Assembly: GCA_050245975.1 (NCBI GenBank) | Contig: JBFWWW010000016.1 | Coordinates: 1-36,276, forward strand | Direction: 5' to 3' | DNA: 36,276 bases | Source: JBFWWW01 sp050245975 | Lineage (GTDB): Bacteria; Pseudomonadota; Alphaproteobacteria; Rhizobiales; Hyphomicrobiaceae | Shown: positions 1 to 9,376 of the stretch, piece after piece | Position numbering within the stretch: the first letter of the stretch is position 1 | Layout: the number at the start of each line of letters is the position of its first letter | Program-made: the position numbers and the translations under genes | Notes under the pieces: model-generated | Database searches by the model: none | Told to the model about the DNA's origin: nothing | What the model saw: only the letters and a program-made list of their open reading frames with translations

Positions 1-96
1 GCCGTCGTGGATATGAAGGCAGCCGAGCGCTGCGTCGCCAGCCTGTACCGGCAGTCGGTCGAGCGGGATGCGCATACGGTCGACGAGGCCGCCTAG
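1..96 (+). CDS. C-terminal fragment of an unidentified protein (5' end outside window)
   Basis: An open frame enters from the left edge and ends at a TAG stop (94-96), giving the last 31 residues of a protein (ending VDEAA). The fragment is too short to place in a family. A strong intrinsic terminator starts 32 bases after the stop, which supports this being a real gene end on the plus strand. It converges on the ABC transporter operon that ends at 167. Confidence 0.55.
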   Translation, partial: AVVDMKAAERCVASLYRQSVERDAHTVDEAA

Positions 97-128
97 GCCG
101 GCGATCGCGATCGCCTTGCTTTGAAGAA

Positions 129-151
129 GGGGCGTTCGGACGCCCCTTTTT
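129..151 (+). terminator. Rho-independent terminator
   Basis: A perfect 7-bp stem GGGGCGT/ACGCCCC with a TCGG tetraloop is followed directly by five T residues. It ends the plus-strand gene finishing at 96. The reverse strand has only a mixed T/C tail, so it is probably a weaker terminator for the converging operon. Confidence 0.9.
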
Positions 152-166
152 GCTGTCCGGAGCGGC

Positions 167-1171
167 CTACGACGCGTCGTTGAGATGACAGGCCGACAGG
201 CGCCCGGGCGCGATCTCGCGCAGGCGCGGTGCCTCGGTCCGGCAGCGCGCCATGGCATGCGGGCAGCGCGGATTGAAGTGGCAGCCCGAGGGCGGATCGA
301 GCGGCGATGGGATCTCGCCCTTGACCGGCGTGAACGCTCGCTTCCCGCCGAGCCGCGGCACCTCGGAGAGAAGGGCAACCGCATAAGGGTGGTTGGGCGC
401 CGAGAAGAAATCGGCCGTCGGCGCTGCCTCTACGACGCGCCCGAGATACATGATGACGACGCGGTCGGCGATGTGCCGGACGACGCCGAGGTCGTGGCTG
501 ATGAACAGGTACGTGAGGTCCAGCGCTTCCCTGAGGTCGAGGAAGAGGTTGATGATCTGCGCCTGGATGGATACGTCGAGCGCCGCGATGGCCTCGTCAC
601 AGACCAGGAATTCGGGCTTGACCGCGAGCGCGCGCGCGATGCCGATGCGGCTTCTCTGCCCGCCCGAGAACTGGTGCGGATAGCGGCGCTTGAAATCCGG
701 GTCGAGGCCGACGCGACGCAGCATCTCGTCCACGTAACCCGGCAGCGCGGAGCGGGTGGTCAGCCCGTGCACGAGCGGGGCCTCGCCGATGATCTGCGCC
801 ACCCGCGAGCGCGGATTGAGCGAGGCAAAGGAGTCCTGGAAAATCATCTGCACGGCGAGTTGCGCCGCCTTCGCGTCTGCGCCGGTCAGCCCGGCCCGGT
901 CACGGCCCTTGAAGCAGACTGCGCCCTCGCTTGGCGCGATGAGGCCGGCGATCATGCGTCCCAGGGTCGATTTTCCGCAACCCGATTCGCCAACGAGGCC
1001 GACGACCTCGCCGCGGCCGACGGCGAGATCGACGCTGTCGACGGCGTGGACCACCTCGTCGCGAACGGAGGCGCCGAGCTTTGCTGCCAGCCGGCCGGCA
1101 AAGTCGGGCGTACGCACGAATTTCTTTGACAGGCCGCGCGCTTCGACGATGGGTGCGTCGGCCGCGCTCAT
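167..1171 (-). CDS. Peptide/nickel-type ABC transporter ATP-binding protein (DppF/OppF family)
   Basis: This 334-residue cytoplasmic ATPase powers an ABC importer of the dipeptide/oligopeptide class. Visible motifs are Walker A GESGCGKS at residues 61-68, signature FSGGQ at 168-172, and Walker B FLVCDEA at 188-194, with Ala where most ABC ATPases have Pro. A C-terminal oligopeptide-transporter extension carries the cysteine-rich CHFNPRC...C segment seen in this family. The start was set at ATG 1171, where it overlaps the stop of the preceding ATPase gene as ATGA; an upstream in-frame extension has no family similarity. It is the last gene of a five-gene operon reading leftwards. The substrate cannot be read from the ATPase. 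Confidence 0.93.
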   Translation of the reverse strand: MSAADAPIVEARGLSKKFVRTPDFAGRLAAKLGASVRDEVVHAVDSVDLAVGRGEVVGLVGESGCGKSTLGRMIAGLIAPSEGAVCFKGRDRAGLTGADAKAAQLAVQMIFQDSFASLNPRSRVAQIIGEAPLVHGLTTRSALPGYVDEMLRRVGLDPDFKRRYPHQFSGGQRSRIGIARALAVKPEFLVCDEAIAALDVSIQAQIINLFLDLREALDLTYLFISHDLGVVRHIADRVVIMYLGRVVEAAPTADFFSAPNHPYAVALLSEVPRLGGKRAFTPVKGEIPSPLDPPSGCHFNPRCPHAMARCRTEAPRLREIAPGRLSACHLNDAS

Positions 1172-2178
1172 GACGCGCCCTCGACAAGAGGATGCCAGCA
1201 GCGGATCGGCCGCCCCGGGGCAGGCTCGGTGATGCCGGGATCGTTGAGGCAGTCCGCCTGCGTGCGCGGACAGCGCGTCCGGAACGCGCACCCTTCCGGC
1301 AGGTTGAGCAGCGACGGCGTCATGCCGGGGATCTGCGTCAGCCGGATGCCGGGCGCGTTGCTGCTCGGCAGCGATGCCAGCAGCCCGTGCGTATAGGGAT
1401 GCAGCGGCCGGCCGATCACCTCGTCGGCGCCGCCGCCTTCCACGACGCGGCCGGCGTACATGACCGCGATCCGGTCGGCCAGCGCCGAGATGATGGCGAG
1501 ATCGTGCGTGATCCAGATCAACGCCGTTCCATAGCGGGCGCAGAGCTGCTGGGCTTCGTGCAGGATCTGCGCCTGGATCGTCACGTCGAGCGCCGTCGTG
1601 GGCTCGTCCGCGATGATGAGGTCGGGCTTGTTCAGGAAGGCAATGGCGATGGCGACGCGCTGGCGCATGCCACCCGACAGCTCATGCGGATAGGCTTTGA
1701 GGCGCGCCTCGGGCGCGGCGATGCCAACCTGGGTCAATACTTCGCAGGCCAGATCGCGCGCCTCGCCGCGGCCGACGCTGCGGTGTGCCGCGACCGTTTC
1801 GATCATCTGCGTATCGATGCGCAGGACCGGATTGAGCGTCATCATCGGGTCTTGGAAGATCATGGCGATGCGGTCGCCGCGCAGCGAGCGCAGGCGCTCC
1901 TCGCTTGCCGTGCGCAGTTCCTCGCCCTTGAAGCGGATCGACCCGTCGACGATGCGGCCCGGGGGGTCGATGAGGCCGAGGATCGAGAAGCCGGTGATCG
2001 ACTTGCCGGAGCCGGATTCGCCGACGAGGCCCAGCACCTCGCCCGCGTGCACCGACAAGTCGACGCCGTCGACGGCCTTCACGACGCCGTTCTTGGTGAA
2101 GAAGTGTGTCTTCAGACCGCGCACGGCCAGTGTCGGCTCCAGTGTCGGCTCCGGCCTTGACTCCGGCGCTCCCGTCAT
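1168..2178 (-). CDS. Peptide/nickel-type ABC transporter ATP-binding protein (DppD/OppD family)
   Basis: This is the second ATPase of the importer, 336 residues, and would form the heterodimeric motor with the following DppF-type protein. Walker A GESGSGKS lies at residues 53-60, followed by an LSGGMRQR signature and Walker B LIIADEP. The C-terminal tail has the family's Cys motif (CAFRTRC...C), reported to bind an iron-sulfur cluster in some homologues. The ATG at 2178 overlaps the TGA of the permease gene (ATGA), so translation is probably coupled. The N-terminus contains a short EPTLEPTL repeat before the conserved core. Confidence 0.93.
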   Translation of the reverse strand: MTGAPESRPEPTLEPTLAVRGLKTHFFTKNGVVKAVDGVDLSVHAGEVLGLVGESGSGKSITGFSILGLIDPPGRIVDGSIRFKGEELRTASEERLRSLRGDRIAMIFQDPMMTLNPVLRIDTQMIETVAAHRSVGRGEARDLACEVLTQVGIAAPEARLKAYPHELSGGMRQRVAIAIAFLNKPDLIIADEPTTALDVTIQAQILHEAQQLCARYGTALIWITHDLAIISALADRIAVMYAGRVVEGGGADEVIGRPLHPYTHGLLASLPSSNAPGIRLTQIPGMTPSLLNLPEGCAFRTRCPRTQADCLNDPGITEPAPGRPIRCWHPLVEGAS

Positions 2179-3101
2179 CGACGCAGCCTGGGGTTGAGCA
2201 CGTCGCGCAGCTGGTCGCCGACCAGGTTGATGGTGACGATCGTCAGCAGCAGCAGCAGGCCGGGAAAGAAGCTGATCCAGTACTTGCCCGACAGCATGTA
2301 TTCGAACCCGTTCGAGATCAGAAGCCCCAGCGACGGCTCCGTCTGCGGCAGGCCGACGCCGAGGAACGACAGGGTCGCCTCGAGCGCGATCGCGTGCGCG
2401 GTCTGCACGGTCGCCACGACGATGAGCGGGGGCAGACAGTTGGGCAGGATATGCCGGAACAGGATGCGCGTGTGGCTGAGGCCGAGGCAGCGCGCAGCCT
2501 CGACATACTGTTTGCTCTTCTCGACCATCGCCGTGCCGTGCACGGTGCGCGCGTAGTAGGCCCATTGCACGGCGACGAGCGCGATGATGATCTTGTCGGT
2601 TCCCTTGCCGAGGATGGCGATCAGAATGAGGGCGATCAGGATGGCCGCGAACGAGAGCTGCAGATCGACGATGCGCATCATGAGCGTCTCGACGCGTCCG
2701 CCCACATAGGCGGCGATCAGCCCGACCACGGAGCCGATCGCCATGGCGATCACCCCGGACAGCACGCCGACGGTCAGGGAGATGCGAAGCCCATACAGCA
2801 TCGCGCTTACCAGATCGCGGCCGGCGCCGTCGGTGCCGAGCCAGTAGGTATAGCCGGTCATGCTTTGCGAGCCGGGCGGCAGCCGGCTGTCCATGACGTC
2901 GACCTGCGCCAGGTCGTAGGGATCCTGGGGCACGATCCACGGGGCGATGATCGCAAGGACGGCCAGCACGACAAGGACGGCCAGCGCGACGGTGGCAAGC
3001 GGGCTTTCCGTGAAATCCGATATGAAGCGGCGCAGCGGCGTTTCGACCCGTGTCGCTTGCGGGGTCTGGGCGGGAGCGTGCTGGTCCGTGAGCAGCGTCA
3101 T
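2175..3101 (-). CDS. ABC transporter permease (DppC/OppC family)
   Basis: This 308-residue inner-membrane permease belongs to the BPD_transp_1 family. It has an N-terminal hydrophobic segment (about residues 28-50), a periplasmic loop containing the typical WLGTDGAGRD motif, and a C-terminal five-helix transport domain with the EAA-type loop (YVEAARCLGLSH...ILPNCLPP) that docks on the ATPases. The start is ATG 3101, which overlaps the stop of the upstream permease by four bases. The long in-frame extension upstream is a shadow of the neighbouring permease gene. It pairs with the DppB-type permease to form the channel. Confidence 0.93.
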   Translation of the reverse strand: MTLLTDQHAPAQTPQATRVETPLRRFISDFTESPLATVALAVLVVLAVLAIIAPWIVPQDPYDLAQVDVMDSRLPPGSQSMTGYTYWLGTDGAGRDLVSAMLYGLRISLTVGVLSGVIAMAIGSVVGLIAAYVGGRVETLMMRIVDLQLSFAAILIALILIAILGKGTDKIIIALVAVQWAYYARTVHGTAMVEKSKQYVEAARCLGLSHTRILFRHILPNCLPPLIVVATVQTAHAIALEATLSFLGVGLPQTEPSLGLLISNGFEYMLSGKYWISFFPGLLLLLTIVTINLVGDQLRDVLNPRLRR

Positions 3102-4075
3102 GCGCCCCGGTCTCCGAGGCGGACGCGCGGGTCGAGGATCGAATAGAGGATGTCCGCGATCAGGTTGACGACCACGAACACCAGCACGATGAGGATTAGG
3201 TAGCCGACGATCACGGGGCGGTCGAGGCTCTGGATCGAGCTGATGAGCAGCTTGCCCATGCCGGGCCACGCGAAGATCGTTTCCGTCACGACCGAGAACG
3301 CGATCAGGTTGCCGAACTCGAGGCCGAGCACGGTCACCACCGGGATCATGATGTTCTTGAGCAGATGTACGCCGACGATGCGGCTGTTGCTCAGTCCCTT
3401 GGCGCGCGCAAACTTGATGTAGTCGAGATGGATCGCCTCGCGCGTTCCCGCACGCACCAAGCGGATGACGAGCGCGATCTTCAGCAGCGCCAGGTTGAAG
3501 GCTGGCATCAGGACATGCTGGAGCCCGTCCAGGGTGAACAGGCTGGACGTAATGCCAAGCACGGTGGCCGTCTGGCCGCGGCCCGTGGACGGCAACCACC
3601 CCAGCATCACCGAGAACACCATGATCAGCATCAGGCCGACCCAGAACGTGGGCAGGCTGAACCCGAGGATCGACGCCGCCATCACGGTTTTCGACACCGG
3701 CGACTGCGGCTTCAGACCGGCGTAGAGGCCGAGCGGGATGCCCACCACGACAGCCAGCACGACGCCGGCGACGGCGAGCTCGATGGTGGCGGGCATGCGT
3801 TCGAGAATGACCTTCAGCGCCGGCTCGCCGAAAACGAAGGAGCGGCCGAGATCGCCCTTCACCGCCCCGAGCAGGAAATGCCAGTACTGCTCGAGGATGG
3901 GCCGGTCGAGCCCCAGAGCGTGGATCGCCGCCTCGATGTCGGCCTGGTCGGCCTGCGGGTTGATGAGCAGGTAGACGGGATCGCCGACGACATGGACGCC
4001 GAAGAACACCAGCACCGACATCACCCAGACGGCGACCACGCTCTGCATCACGCGGCGGAGAATGTAGACCGTCAT
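3098..4075 (-). CDS. ABC transporter permease (DppB/OppB family)
   Basis: This 325-residue inner-membrane permease starts MTVYILRRV, a start typical of DppB proteins, with a first membrane helix at about residues 10-30 and a GDLGRSFVF segment before the transport domain. The EAA-type loop (FARAKGLSNSRIVGVHLLKN) is present. A good ribosome-binding site (AGGAG, 8 bases upstream) supports ATG 4075. The gene lies 40 bases downstream of the binding-protein gene and overlaps the next permease by ATGA. Confidence 0.94.
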   Translation of the reverse strand: MTVYILRRVMQSVVAVWVMSVLVFFGVHVVGDPVYLLINPQADQADIEAAIHALGLDRPILEQYWHFLLGAVKGDLGRSFVFGEPALKVILERMPATIELAVAGVVLAVVVGIPLGLYAGLKPQSPVSKTVMAASILGFSLPTFWVGLMLIMVFSVMLGWLPSTGRGQTATVLGITSSLFTLDGLQHVLMPAFNLALLKIALVIRLVRAGTREAIHLDYIKFARAKGLSNSRIVGVHLLKNIMIPVVTVLGLEFGNLIAFSVVTETIFAWPGMGKLLISSIQSLDRPVIVGYLILIVLVFVVVNLIADILYSILDPRVRLGDRGA

Positions 4076-4115
4076 GAGACCGGCTCCTGGTCGTGCCGCG
4101 CTCCCGCCGTGCGGC

Positions 4116-5696
4116 CTACTCCTTCAGCACGTCCATGGCGAGCGTATACTCGTCGGAGCGCGCGCGGTATTTGAGGCCCTTGCGCGTCGCCCAGGTGTTG
4201 ACCTGGAAATGGCAGGGGATCAGCGCGACATCGGCCATTGCCACTTCGCTGGCGTGCGCCAGCAGCGCGGCGCGCTTGGTATCGTCAACGGTGGCCAGCG
4301 CTTCCTCGATCAGCTTGTCGAGGTTTGGGTTCGAATAGCGGCCACGGTTCGTGGTCCCCATTCCCTTGTCCTTGTTATAGGTCGCCACCAGCGGACGCAG
4401 CGAGCCCGAGACCTCGCCCGTGCCGGCGCTCCAGCCGACAAGGATGAAGCTGAACTCCGGCTGTCCGTTGTTGCCGGCAGAAGCGCGGTTGAAGAACACC
4501 GCCGGCGGGAGCAGCTCCACAGAGCTCTCGACGCCGATGCGCGTAAACATCTGCGCCACCGCCTCGATGATCTTCGTATCGTTGGTGTAGCGCCCGTTCG
4601 GGCCATGCAGCGTCATCTTGAAGCCGTTCGGGAAGCCGGCTTCGGCAAGCAGCTTCTTGGCCCCTTGAGGATCGTACTTCACCGGCTTCAGCTTCTTGGA
4701 CGTGCCGAAGTAGATGTCGGGCAGGAACTGGCCGGCGGCGATCGCCTGTCCCTCCATCACGCGCGAGACGATGGCATCGCGATTGATGGCCATGGACAGT
4801 GCGCGCCGCACGCGGACGTCCTTGAGCGGGTTCTTGATCTTGCTGCCGTCCTTGGCGGTGACGAATGGCGTTTCGTCGCGATACTGATCGGGGAAGAAGT
4901 AGACGAGACGATTCGAGACCGCGCTGCTCAGCACGAGCTTGGGGTCTTTCGACAACCGGGCGATGTCGACCGTGGGCGTGTCCTCGATCATGTCGACGTC
5001 ACCGGCAAGCAGCGCGGCGACGCGGGCCGGACCAGCCTTGATGGGCTTGAAGATCAGCTTGTCCCACATCGGCTTGGCGCCCCAGTAGTCGTCGTTGCGG
5101 ACGAATTCGATGCGGTCGCCGGGGATGAACTTGGAATATTTGTAGGGTCCGGTGCCGATGGCGGCCTTGCCGGAGTTGTACTCCTCGGTCTTGGCGCCCT
5201 CGCCGTTCTTGCGCGACACGATCAGCAGGTTCGACATGTCGTTGGGCATCAGCGGGTAGGGGCCGGCGGTCGAGATCTGGACCGTGAGGTCGTCGATCTT
5301 CTTGACGGTCTTGCCCTTGGTCACGTTGGCGAAGCTCGACGGGCTGTTGGGGACGTTGGGCGCGCGCTCGATGGTGAAGATCACGTCGTCGGCGGTGAAG
5401 GGCGAGCCGTCATGCCACTTCACGCCCTTGCGCAGCTTGAACTCCCACGTCGTCTCATTGACGAGCTTCCAGCTTTCCGCCAGTCCGGGCCGGAATTTCT
5501 GCCGTTCGTCCACGTCGACGAGACGCTCGTACACGTGGCTGTGCAGCGCGATGTTGGGCGAGAGCTGGTGGAAGTGCGGGTCCATGGAGCTCGGCTCGGC
5601 GGCAAGACCGATGCGCAGCTCTTCGGCCATGACCTGTGCGGGCAGGGAGAACATGGCCAGTGCCAGCAGTGCGAACACGTATTTCAGACAGCGCAT
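4116..5696 (-). CDS. ABC transporter substrate-binding protein, family 5 (dipeptide/oligopeptide type)
   Basis: This 526-residue periplasmic binding protein has a Sec signal peptide (MRCLKYVFALLALAMFSLPA) with probable cleavage after VMA at about residue 24. The mature protein begins with the family 5 pattern EELRIGLAAEPSSMDPHF, followed by the VYERLVDVDE...PGLAESW region and a W...KLRKGVKWHDGSPFTADDV motif. The start was put at ATG 5696 because GGAG lies 8 bases upstream; two further in-frame starts would spoil the signal peptide. Family 5 proteins bind peptides, opines, nickel or other solutes, and the ligand here is unknown. It opens the operon and is divergent from the SDR gene at 5891. 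Confidence 0.94.
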   Translation of the reverse strand: MRCLKYVFALLALAMFSLPAQVMAEELRIGLAAEPSSMDPHFHQLSPNIALHSHVYERLVDVDERQKFRPGLAESWKLVNETTWEFKLRKGVKWHDGSPFTADDVIFTIERAPNVPNSPSSFANVTKGKTVKKIDDLTVQISTAGPYPLMPNDMSNLLIVSRKNGEGAKTEEYNSGKAAIGTGPYKYSKFIPGDRIEFVRNDDYWGAKPMWDKLIFKPIKAGPARVAALLAGDVDMIEDTPTVDIARLSKDPKLVLSSAVSNRLVYFFPDQYRDETPFVTAKDGSKIKNPLKDVRVRRALSMAINRDAIVSRVMEGQAIAAGQFLPDIYFGTSKKLKPVKYDPQGAKKLLAEAGFPNGFKMTLHGPNGRYTNDTKIIEAVAQMFTRIGVESSVELLPPAVFFNRASAGNNGQPEFSFILVGWSAGTGEVSGSLRPLVATYNKDKGMGTTNRGRYSNPNLDKLIEEALATVDDTKRAALLAHASEVAMADVALIPCHFQVNTWATRKGLKYRARSDEYTLAMDVLKE

Positions 5697-5890
5697 CGCG
5701 GTCTCCAACACTCTGAGCATCGGGGCGTGGCCCCGACGGTTTTGGAACGACTGCACCAACTCAATGGGCTTCCGGTCGAAAAATCAATCGGATTCGCATG
5801 CGGCGGCGAGAAGGAGTGTTGTGTCGCCCGGTGTCCTATTGGTTAGAGTGGCGGGGACACGGAGAGGCCGCACGGCGAAAGGCAGACGAC

Positions 5891-6622
5891 ATGTCCAGTT
5901 TTGAAGGCCGGGTGGTGGCCGTAACGGGGGCCGGCAGCGGCATCGGTGCCGCGACCGCCGCGCTGCTTGGCGAGCGCGGCGCGCGTGTCGTCGTGCTCGA
6001 TCGCGCATGGCCGCAGGGGCGGGCCGTTCAGTCCGAGGGAATGGCGGAGACGCTCGACGTGACGGACGAAGCCTCGGTCGCGCGCGCGTTCGATGCCGTC
6101 CGGCAGCGCTTCGGGCACCTCGACGGCCTTGCCACCTGTGCCGGCATCGTCGACACGCACCCCTTCGCGGATCTCGATGCTGCGGCTTTCCGCAAAGTCT
6201 ATGATGTCAATGTCGTCGGCACCTTCACGTGCATGAAGGCTGCATCGACCCTGATGGAAAGCGGCGGGCGCATCGTCACGATTTCGAGTATCGCCGGCAT
6301 CCGCGGCGGCGGTCTTCTCGGCACGGCCGCCTATTCGGCCAGCAAGGGCGCCGTGCTCGCCCTGACGAAGTCGGCGGCCCGCGCGCTGGGCGGCAAGGGA
6401 ATCGCGGTCAACTGCGTCGCGCCGGGGCCGACCGAGACGGCCATGACGGATGCGGCCTTCGCGGATGCGTCGCGCAAGACGATGGTGAGCGGGCTGACGG
6501 CGCTGGGCCGCACCGCGTCACCGACTGAGATCGCGGAGGCGATCGTGTGGCTGCTGTCGCCCGCGTCCTCGTTCGTCAGCGGCGCGACGCTGGTGGTCGA
6601 CGGCGGCATCGTCATGCTGTGA
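5891..6622 (+). CDS. SDR-family NAD(P)-dependent oxidoreductase
   Basis: This 243-residue classical short-chain dehydrogenase/reductase has the cofactor motif TGAGSGIG at residues 12-19 and an Asp (D37) after strand 2, which suggests a preference for NAD(H). The usual NNAG appears as TCAG (82-85). N107, S132/S133, Y148 and K152 (YSASK) give the complete catalytic tetrad. The PGPTETAM segment after the active site is typical of 3-oxoacyl-ACP reductase-like members. ATG 5891 fits the family start; an upstream in-frame extension is dissimilar. The gene converges on the ThDP enzyme gene, 21 bases away. The substrate is presumably a hydroxy acid or alcohol, but this is not shown by the sequence. 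Confidence 0.9.
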   Translation: MSSFEGRVVAVTGAGSGIGAATAALLGERGARVVVLDRAWPQGRAVQSEGMAETLDVTDEASVARAFDAVRQRFGHLDGLATCAGIVDTHPFADLDAAAFRKVYDVNVVGTFTCMKAASTLMESGGRIVTISSIAGIRGGGLLGTAAYSASKGAVLALTKSAARALGGKGIAVNCVAPGPTETAMTDAAFADASRKTMVSGLTALGRTASPTEIAEAIVWLLSPASSFVSGATLVVDGGIVML

Positions 6623-6643
6623 CGTCGCCGCCACTGGCCCATG

Positions 6644-8377
6644 TCAGGCGACGCGGTCGCCCTTTTTCACCTGCACGGTGCGATTGTCGACGGCCGGCAG
6701 CATCTTGGCCGGATCGCGCGTGACCACGACATCGATGACCACAGGCCCGTTCTTCGCGCCGATGCCGGCTTCGAACGCCGGCTTCAGCTGATCCGGTGTC
6801 TCGACGCGGATGCCCTTGCAACCCAACGCGTCCGCGACCTTCGCGTAGTTGGTCTCGGCAAGGTCGGATGACTGGTAGGCGCCGGGGCCGTACATCAGAT
6901 GCTGCAGCGCCTTCACATAGCCCGATGCGGCATTGTTGAAGACGACCACGGCGAACGACAGACCCATGCGCTTGGCCGTCTCGAGCTCGCCGAGCGACAT
7001 GTTGAACCCGCCATCGCCCGTCAGCGACATGACGGGCCGGCCCTTGCCGGCGATGGCGGCACCGATGGCACCGGGGACGCCGTAGCCGATGGACGCGAAC
7101 CCGCGGTCCGGCACAAATCCGCGGCCGGCACGCTTGGTGTCGTAGAGCAGGCCGGCCCAGTGGGCGGCAAAGCCGCCATCGGCGATGAGCAGCCCGTCCT
7201 CCGGCATCAGTCCGTTGAGCTCATGGATCATGCGCGCGACGTTGATCGGCGTTTCGTTGGACGTCAGGCGCTCCATCACGCCCGCGCGCCAGGTCTCCAT
7301 GCGCTTGCGGACATCGGCGACATAGCCCTCGCGCTCTTTCCTGAGACGGACCGCATCGCCGGATAGCGCTGCGGCAAGATCGCTGATGCCTTCGCGCACG
7401 TCGCCCCACAGCGTGACGGCGGGGTCGTAGGTGCGGCCGAACTCCTCCGCGACGATGTCGAGATGGATGACGGTCTTGCCCCGGGGCGGGATCGTGAAGC
7501 GCTTGGTCGCGATCTCGCCGAGCTTGCAGCCGACCACCAGCAGCACGTCGGCGGCATCGATGAGCCCATTGGCGATGCGGTCGTAGCGGCCGAACAGGCC
7601 CGCGCTGAGAGGATCGGTGCAGGCGATGGCGCCTTTGCCGGTCAAGGTGTGCGCAACGGGAATGGATTGCGCGCGGGCGAAGGCTTCGACCTCGGCCGCT
7701 GCCTGCGAGATGTGGACGCCGCCGCCACACAACATCAGCGGCCGCTTGGCCCCTGCCAGCAGCTTCACCGCCCGTTCGAGGTCGCCCGATGCGGGGCGGC
7801 AGCGGATCGCCGGCGCGGCCTCGTAGCGGGGATCGGCCGTGTAGTCGCTTTCGATCAGCGGCAGCGTGCCGTGGCATACGTCCTCCGGCACATCGACCAC
7901 GACCGGGCCTGGACGCCCGGTGGTCGCAACCATGAAGGCCCGGCGCACCAGCTCACCGATGCGGCTCGGATGTTCGATCCGCAGCAGCTCCTTGCAGGCG
8001 GGGCGCAGAATCTCGGTCTGCCGCGCCTCCTGCGTCATGTTCTTCCAGGAATGGCCGCGGTGGCTGTCGCCGATGAATGCCACCAGCGGCGAGCCGGCAT
8101 TGAGCGCTTCGATGAGACCCGTCACCAGGTTGGTCGCGCCAGGCCCGAGCGTCGCATCGACCACGCCGACGCGGCCCGATACCTTGGCGTAGGCATCGGC
8201 GGCGAATACGCCGCAACGCTCGTCGTTGATGAGATGATGGTCGAGTTTCAGCCGGCGCGCGGCGTCATAGAAGGCAAGGAGCTGAAATCCGCCCATGCCG
8301 AACATCGGACCGATGTGAAAGGACTTGAGCGCGCGGGCCATGGCCTCGCCGCCGGTGATCTCGTTGCTCTGGCTCAT
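6644..8377 (-). CDS. Thiamine-diphosphate-dependent enzyme, acetolactate-synthase-like
   Basis: This 577-residue protein has the three-domain architecture of the ThDP decarboxylase/carboligase superfamily. The catalytic glutamate that activates ThDP is E53 (NDERCGVFAADAYAK), the PYR-domain LGPGATN loop is at 77-83, and the ThDP/Mg motif runs from GDG (454-456) to NN (481-482). The central Rossmann-type domain spans about 190-340. Its presence beside an E1 gene pair suggests catabolism of a 2-oxo acid, not branched-chain amino acid synthesis, and no small regulatory subunit is nearby. It is the third gene of a minus-strand operon, 21 bases after the E1 beta gene. The reaction (decarboxylase, lyase or acetyltransferase) cannot be decided from sequence alone. 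Confidence 0.88.
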   Translation of the reverse strand: MSQSNEITGGEAMARALKSFHIGPMFGMGGFQLLAFYDAARRLKLDHHLINDERCGVFAADAYAKVSGRVGVVDATLGPGATNLVTGLIEALNAGSPLVAFIGDSHRGHSWKNMTQEARQTEILRPACKELLRIEHPSRIGELVRRAFMVATTGRPGPVVVDVPEDVCHGTLPLIESDYTADPRYEAAPAIRCRPASGDLERAVKLLAGAKRPLMLCGGGVHISQAAAEVEAFARAQSIPVAHTLTGKGAIACTDPLSAGLFGRYDRIANGLIDAADVLLVVGCKLGEIATKRFTIPPRGKTVIHLDIVAEEFGRTYDPAVTLWGDVREGISDLAAALSGDAVRLRKEREGYVADVRKRMETWRAGVMERLTSNETPINVARMIHELNGLMPEDGLLIADGGFAAHWAGLLYDTKRAGRGFVPDRGFASIGYGVPGAIGAAIAGKGRPVMSLTGDGGFNMSLGELETAKRMGLSFAVVVFNNAASGYVKALQHLMYGPGAYQSSDLAETNYAKVADALGCKGIRVETPDQLKPAFEAGIGAKNGPVVIDVVVTRDPAKMLPAVDNRTVQVKKGDRVA

Positions 8378-8398
8378 GGGGTTCTGCTGGTCCGTGCT

Positions 8399-9376
8399 TC
8401 AGGGCTTGCGCATCATGGTCTTCGCCGTCGCGGCGATCATGTCAGACGTGACGCGGATGGTGTCTTCGAGCGGGGGCGCATAGGAGATCGGTGCACGCGG
8501 CGCGCCGAGCCGCGCCACCGGCGCCTTGAGCTTGCCGAACAACGCCTCCGAGGCCGTTGCGGCGATCTCGGCGCCGAAGCCGCCGACGCGGACGGCCTCG
8601 TGCGCGACGAGCAGGCGTCCGGTGCGGCCGGCGCTGGCGAGCACGGCCTCCTTGTCCCACGGCCACAAGCTGCGCAGGTCGATCACCTCGGCCTCGATCT
8701 TGTCCCGGGCCAATGCCTGCGCGGCTTCGAGCGCGGTATGAACCATCGCCGACCAGGCGACGATCGTCAGGTCCTTGCCGGGGCGAGCGATGCGGGCCTT
8801 GCCGATCTCGATGACCTCGTCGGCGGGAGGCGCATCGCCTTCCATAGGCCAAAGGTTCTTGTGCTCGAGGTAGACGACGGGATCGTCGCAGCGGATGGCC
8901 GCCTTGAGCAGCCCCTTGTTGTCGGCGGGCGTGGCCGGCGCAATGACAACAAGGCCCGGAATGTGCGTGTACCAGCTTTCGAGCGACTGGGAATGCTGGG
9001 CGGCCGAGGAGCGCCACATGCCGATCGGCTCGCGCACGACCAGCGGCACGCGTCCCTGGCCGCCGAACATGTAGCGGGCCTTGGCGGCCTGGTTGACCAG
9101 CTCGTCGATGGCGCACAGCGCGAAGTCGGAGAAGCGCAGCTCGACGATCGGCCGCGTGCCCATCATCGCCGCGCCGACCGCGGCGCCCATGATGCAGGCT
9201 TCCGAGATCGGGGCATCGGCGATGCGCTCCGGCCCGAACTCCTCGACCAGCCCCTTGTACTGGCCGAACACGCCGCCGCGCCCGAGATCCTCGCCGACGG
9301 CCCAGACGGTGGCGTCGCGCTTCATTTCTTCGGCAATGGCCTGGCGCGAGGCCTCGGCGTAAGTGATCTTGCCCAT
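8399..9376 (-). CDS. 2-oxoacid (pyruvate/acetoin-type) dehydrogenase E1 component, beta subunit
   Basis: This 325-residue protein is the beta subunit of a heterotetrameric ThDP-dependent E1. Recognisable blocks are the N-terminal TYAEASRQAIAEEM, GEDLGRGGVFGQYKGL, the ThDP-contacting ISEACIMGAAVGAA, the FSDFALCAIDELVNQAAK helix, and the HSQSLESWYTHIPGLVVIAPATP stretch, all characteristic of acetoin/pyruvate E1 beta subunits. The start ATG shares one base with the TGA of the alpha subunit gene (TGATG), so the subunits are translationally coupled. No E2 (lipoyl acyltransferase) or E3 gene follows; an acetolactate-synthase-like gene occupies that place. Confidence 0.93.
   Translation of the reverse strand: MGKITYAEASRQAIAEEMKRDATVWAVGEDLGRGGVFGQYKGLVEEFGPERIADAPISEACIMGAAVGAAMMGTRPIVELRFSDFALCAIDELVNQAAKARYMFGGQGRVPLVVREPIGMWRSSAAQHSQSLESWYTHIPGLVVIAPATPADNKGLLKAAIRCDDPVVYLEHKNLWPMEGDAPPADEVIEIGKARIARPGKDLTIVAWSAMVHTALEAAQALARDKIEAEVIDLRSLWPWDKEAVLASAGRTGRLLVAHEAVRVGGFGAEIAATASEALFGKLKAPVARLGAPRAPISYAPPLEDTIRVTSDMIAATAKTMMRKP

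Noticed and set aside
4074..5846. Long plus-strand frame opposite the binding-protein gene
   Set aside because: It is the antisense shadow of a well-supported family 5 binding protein with signal peptide; its composition is low-complexity and matches no family.
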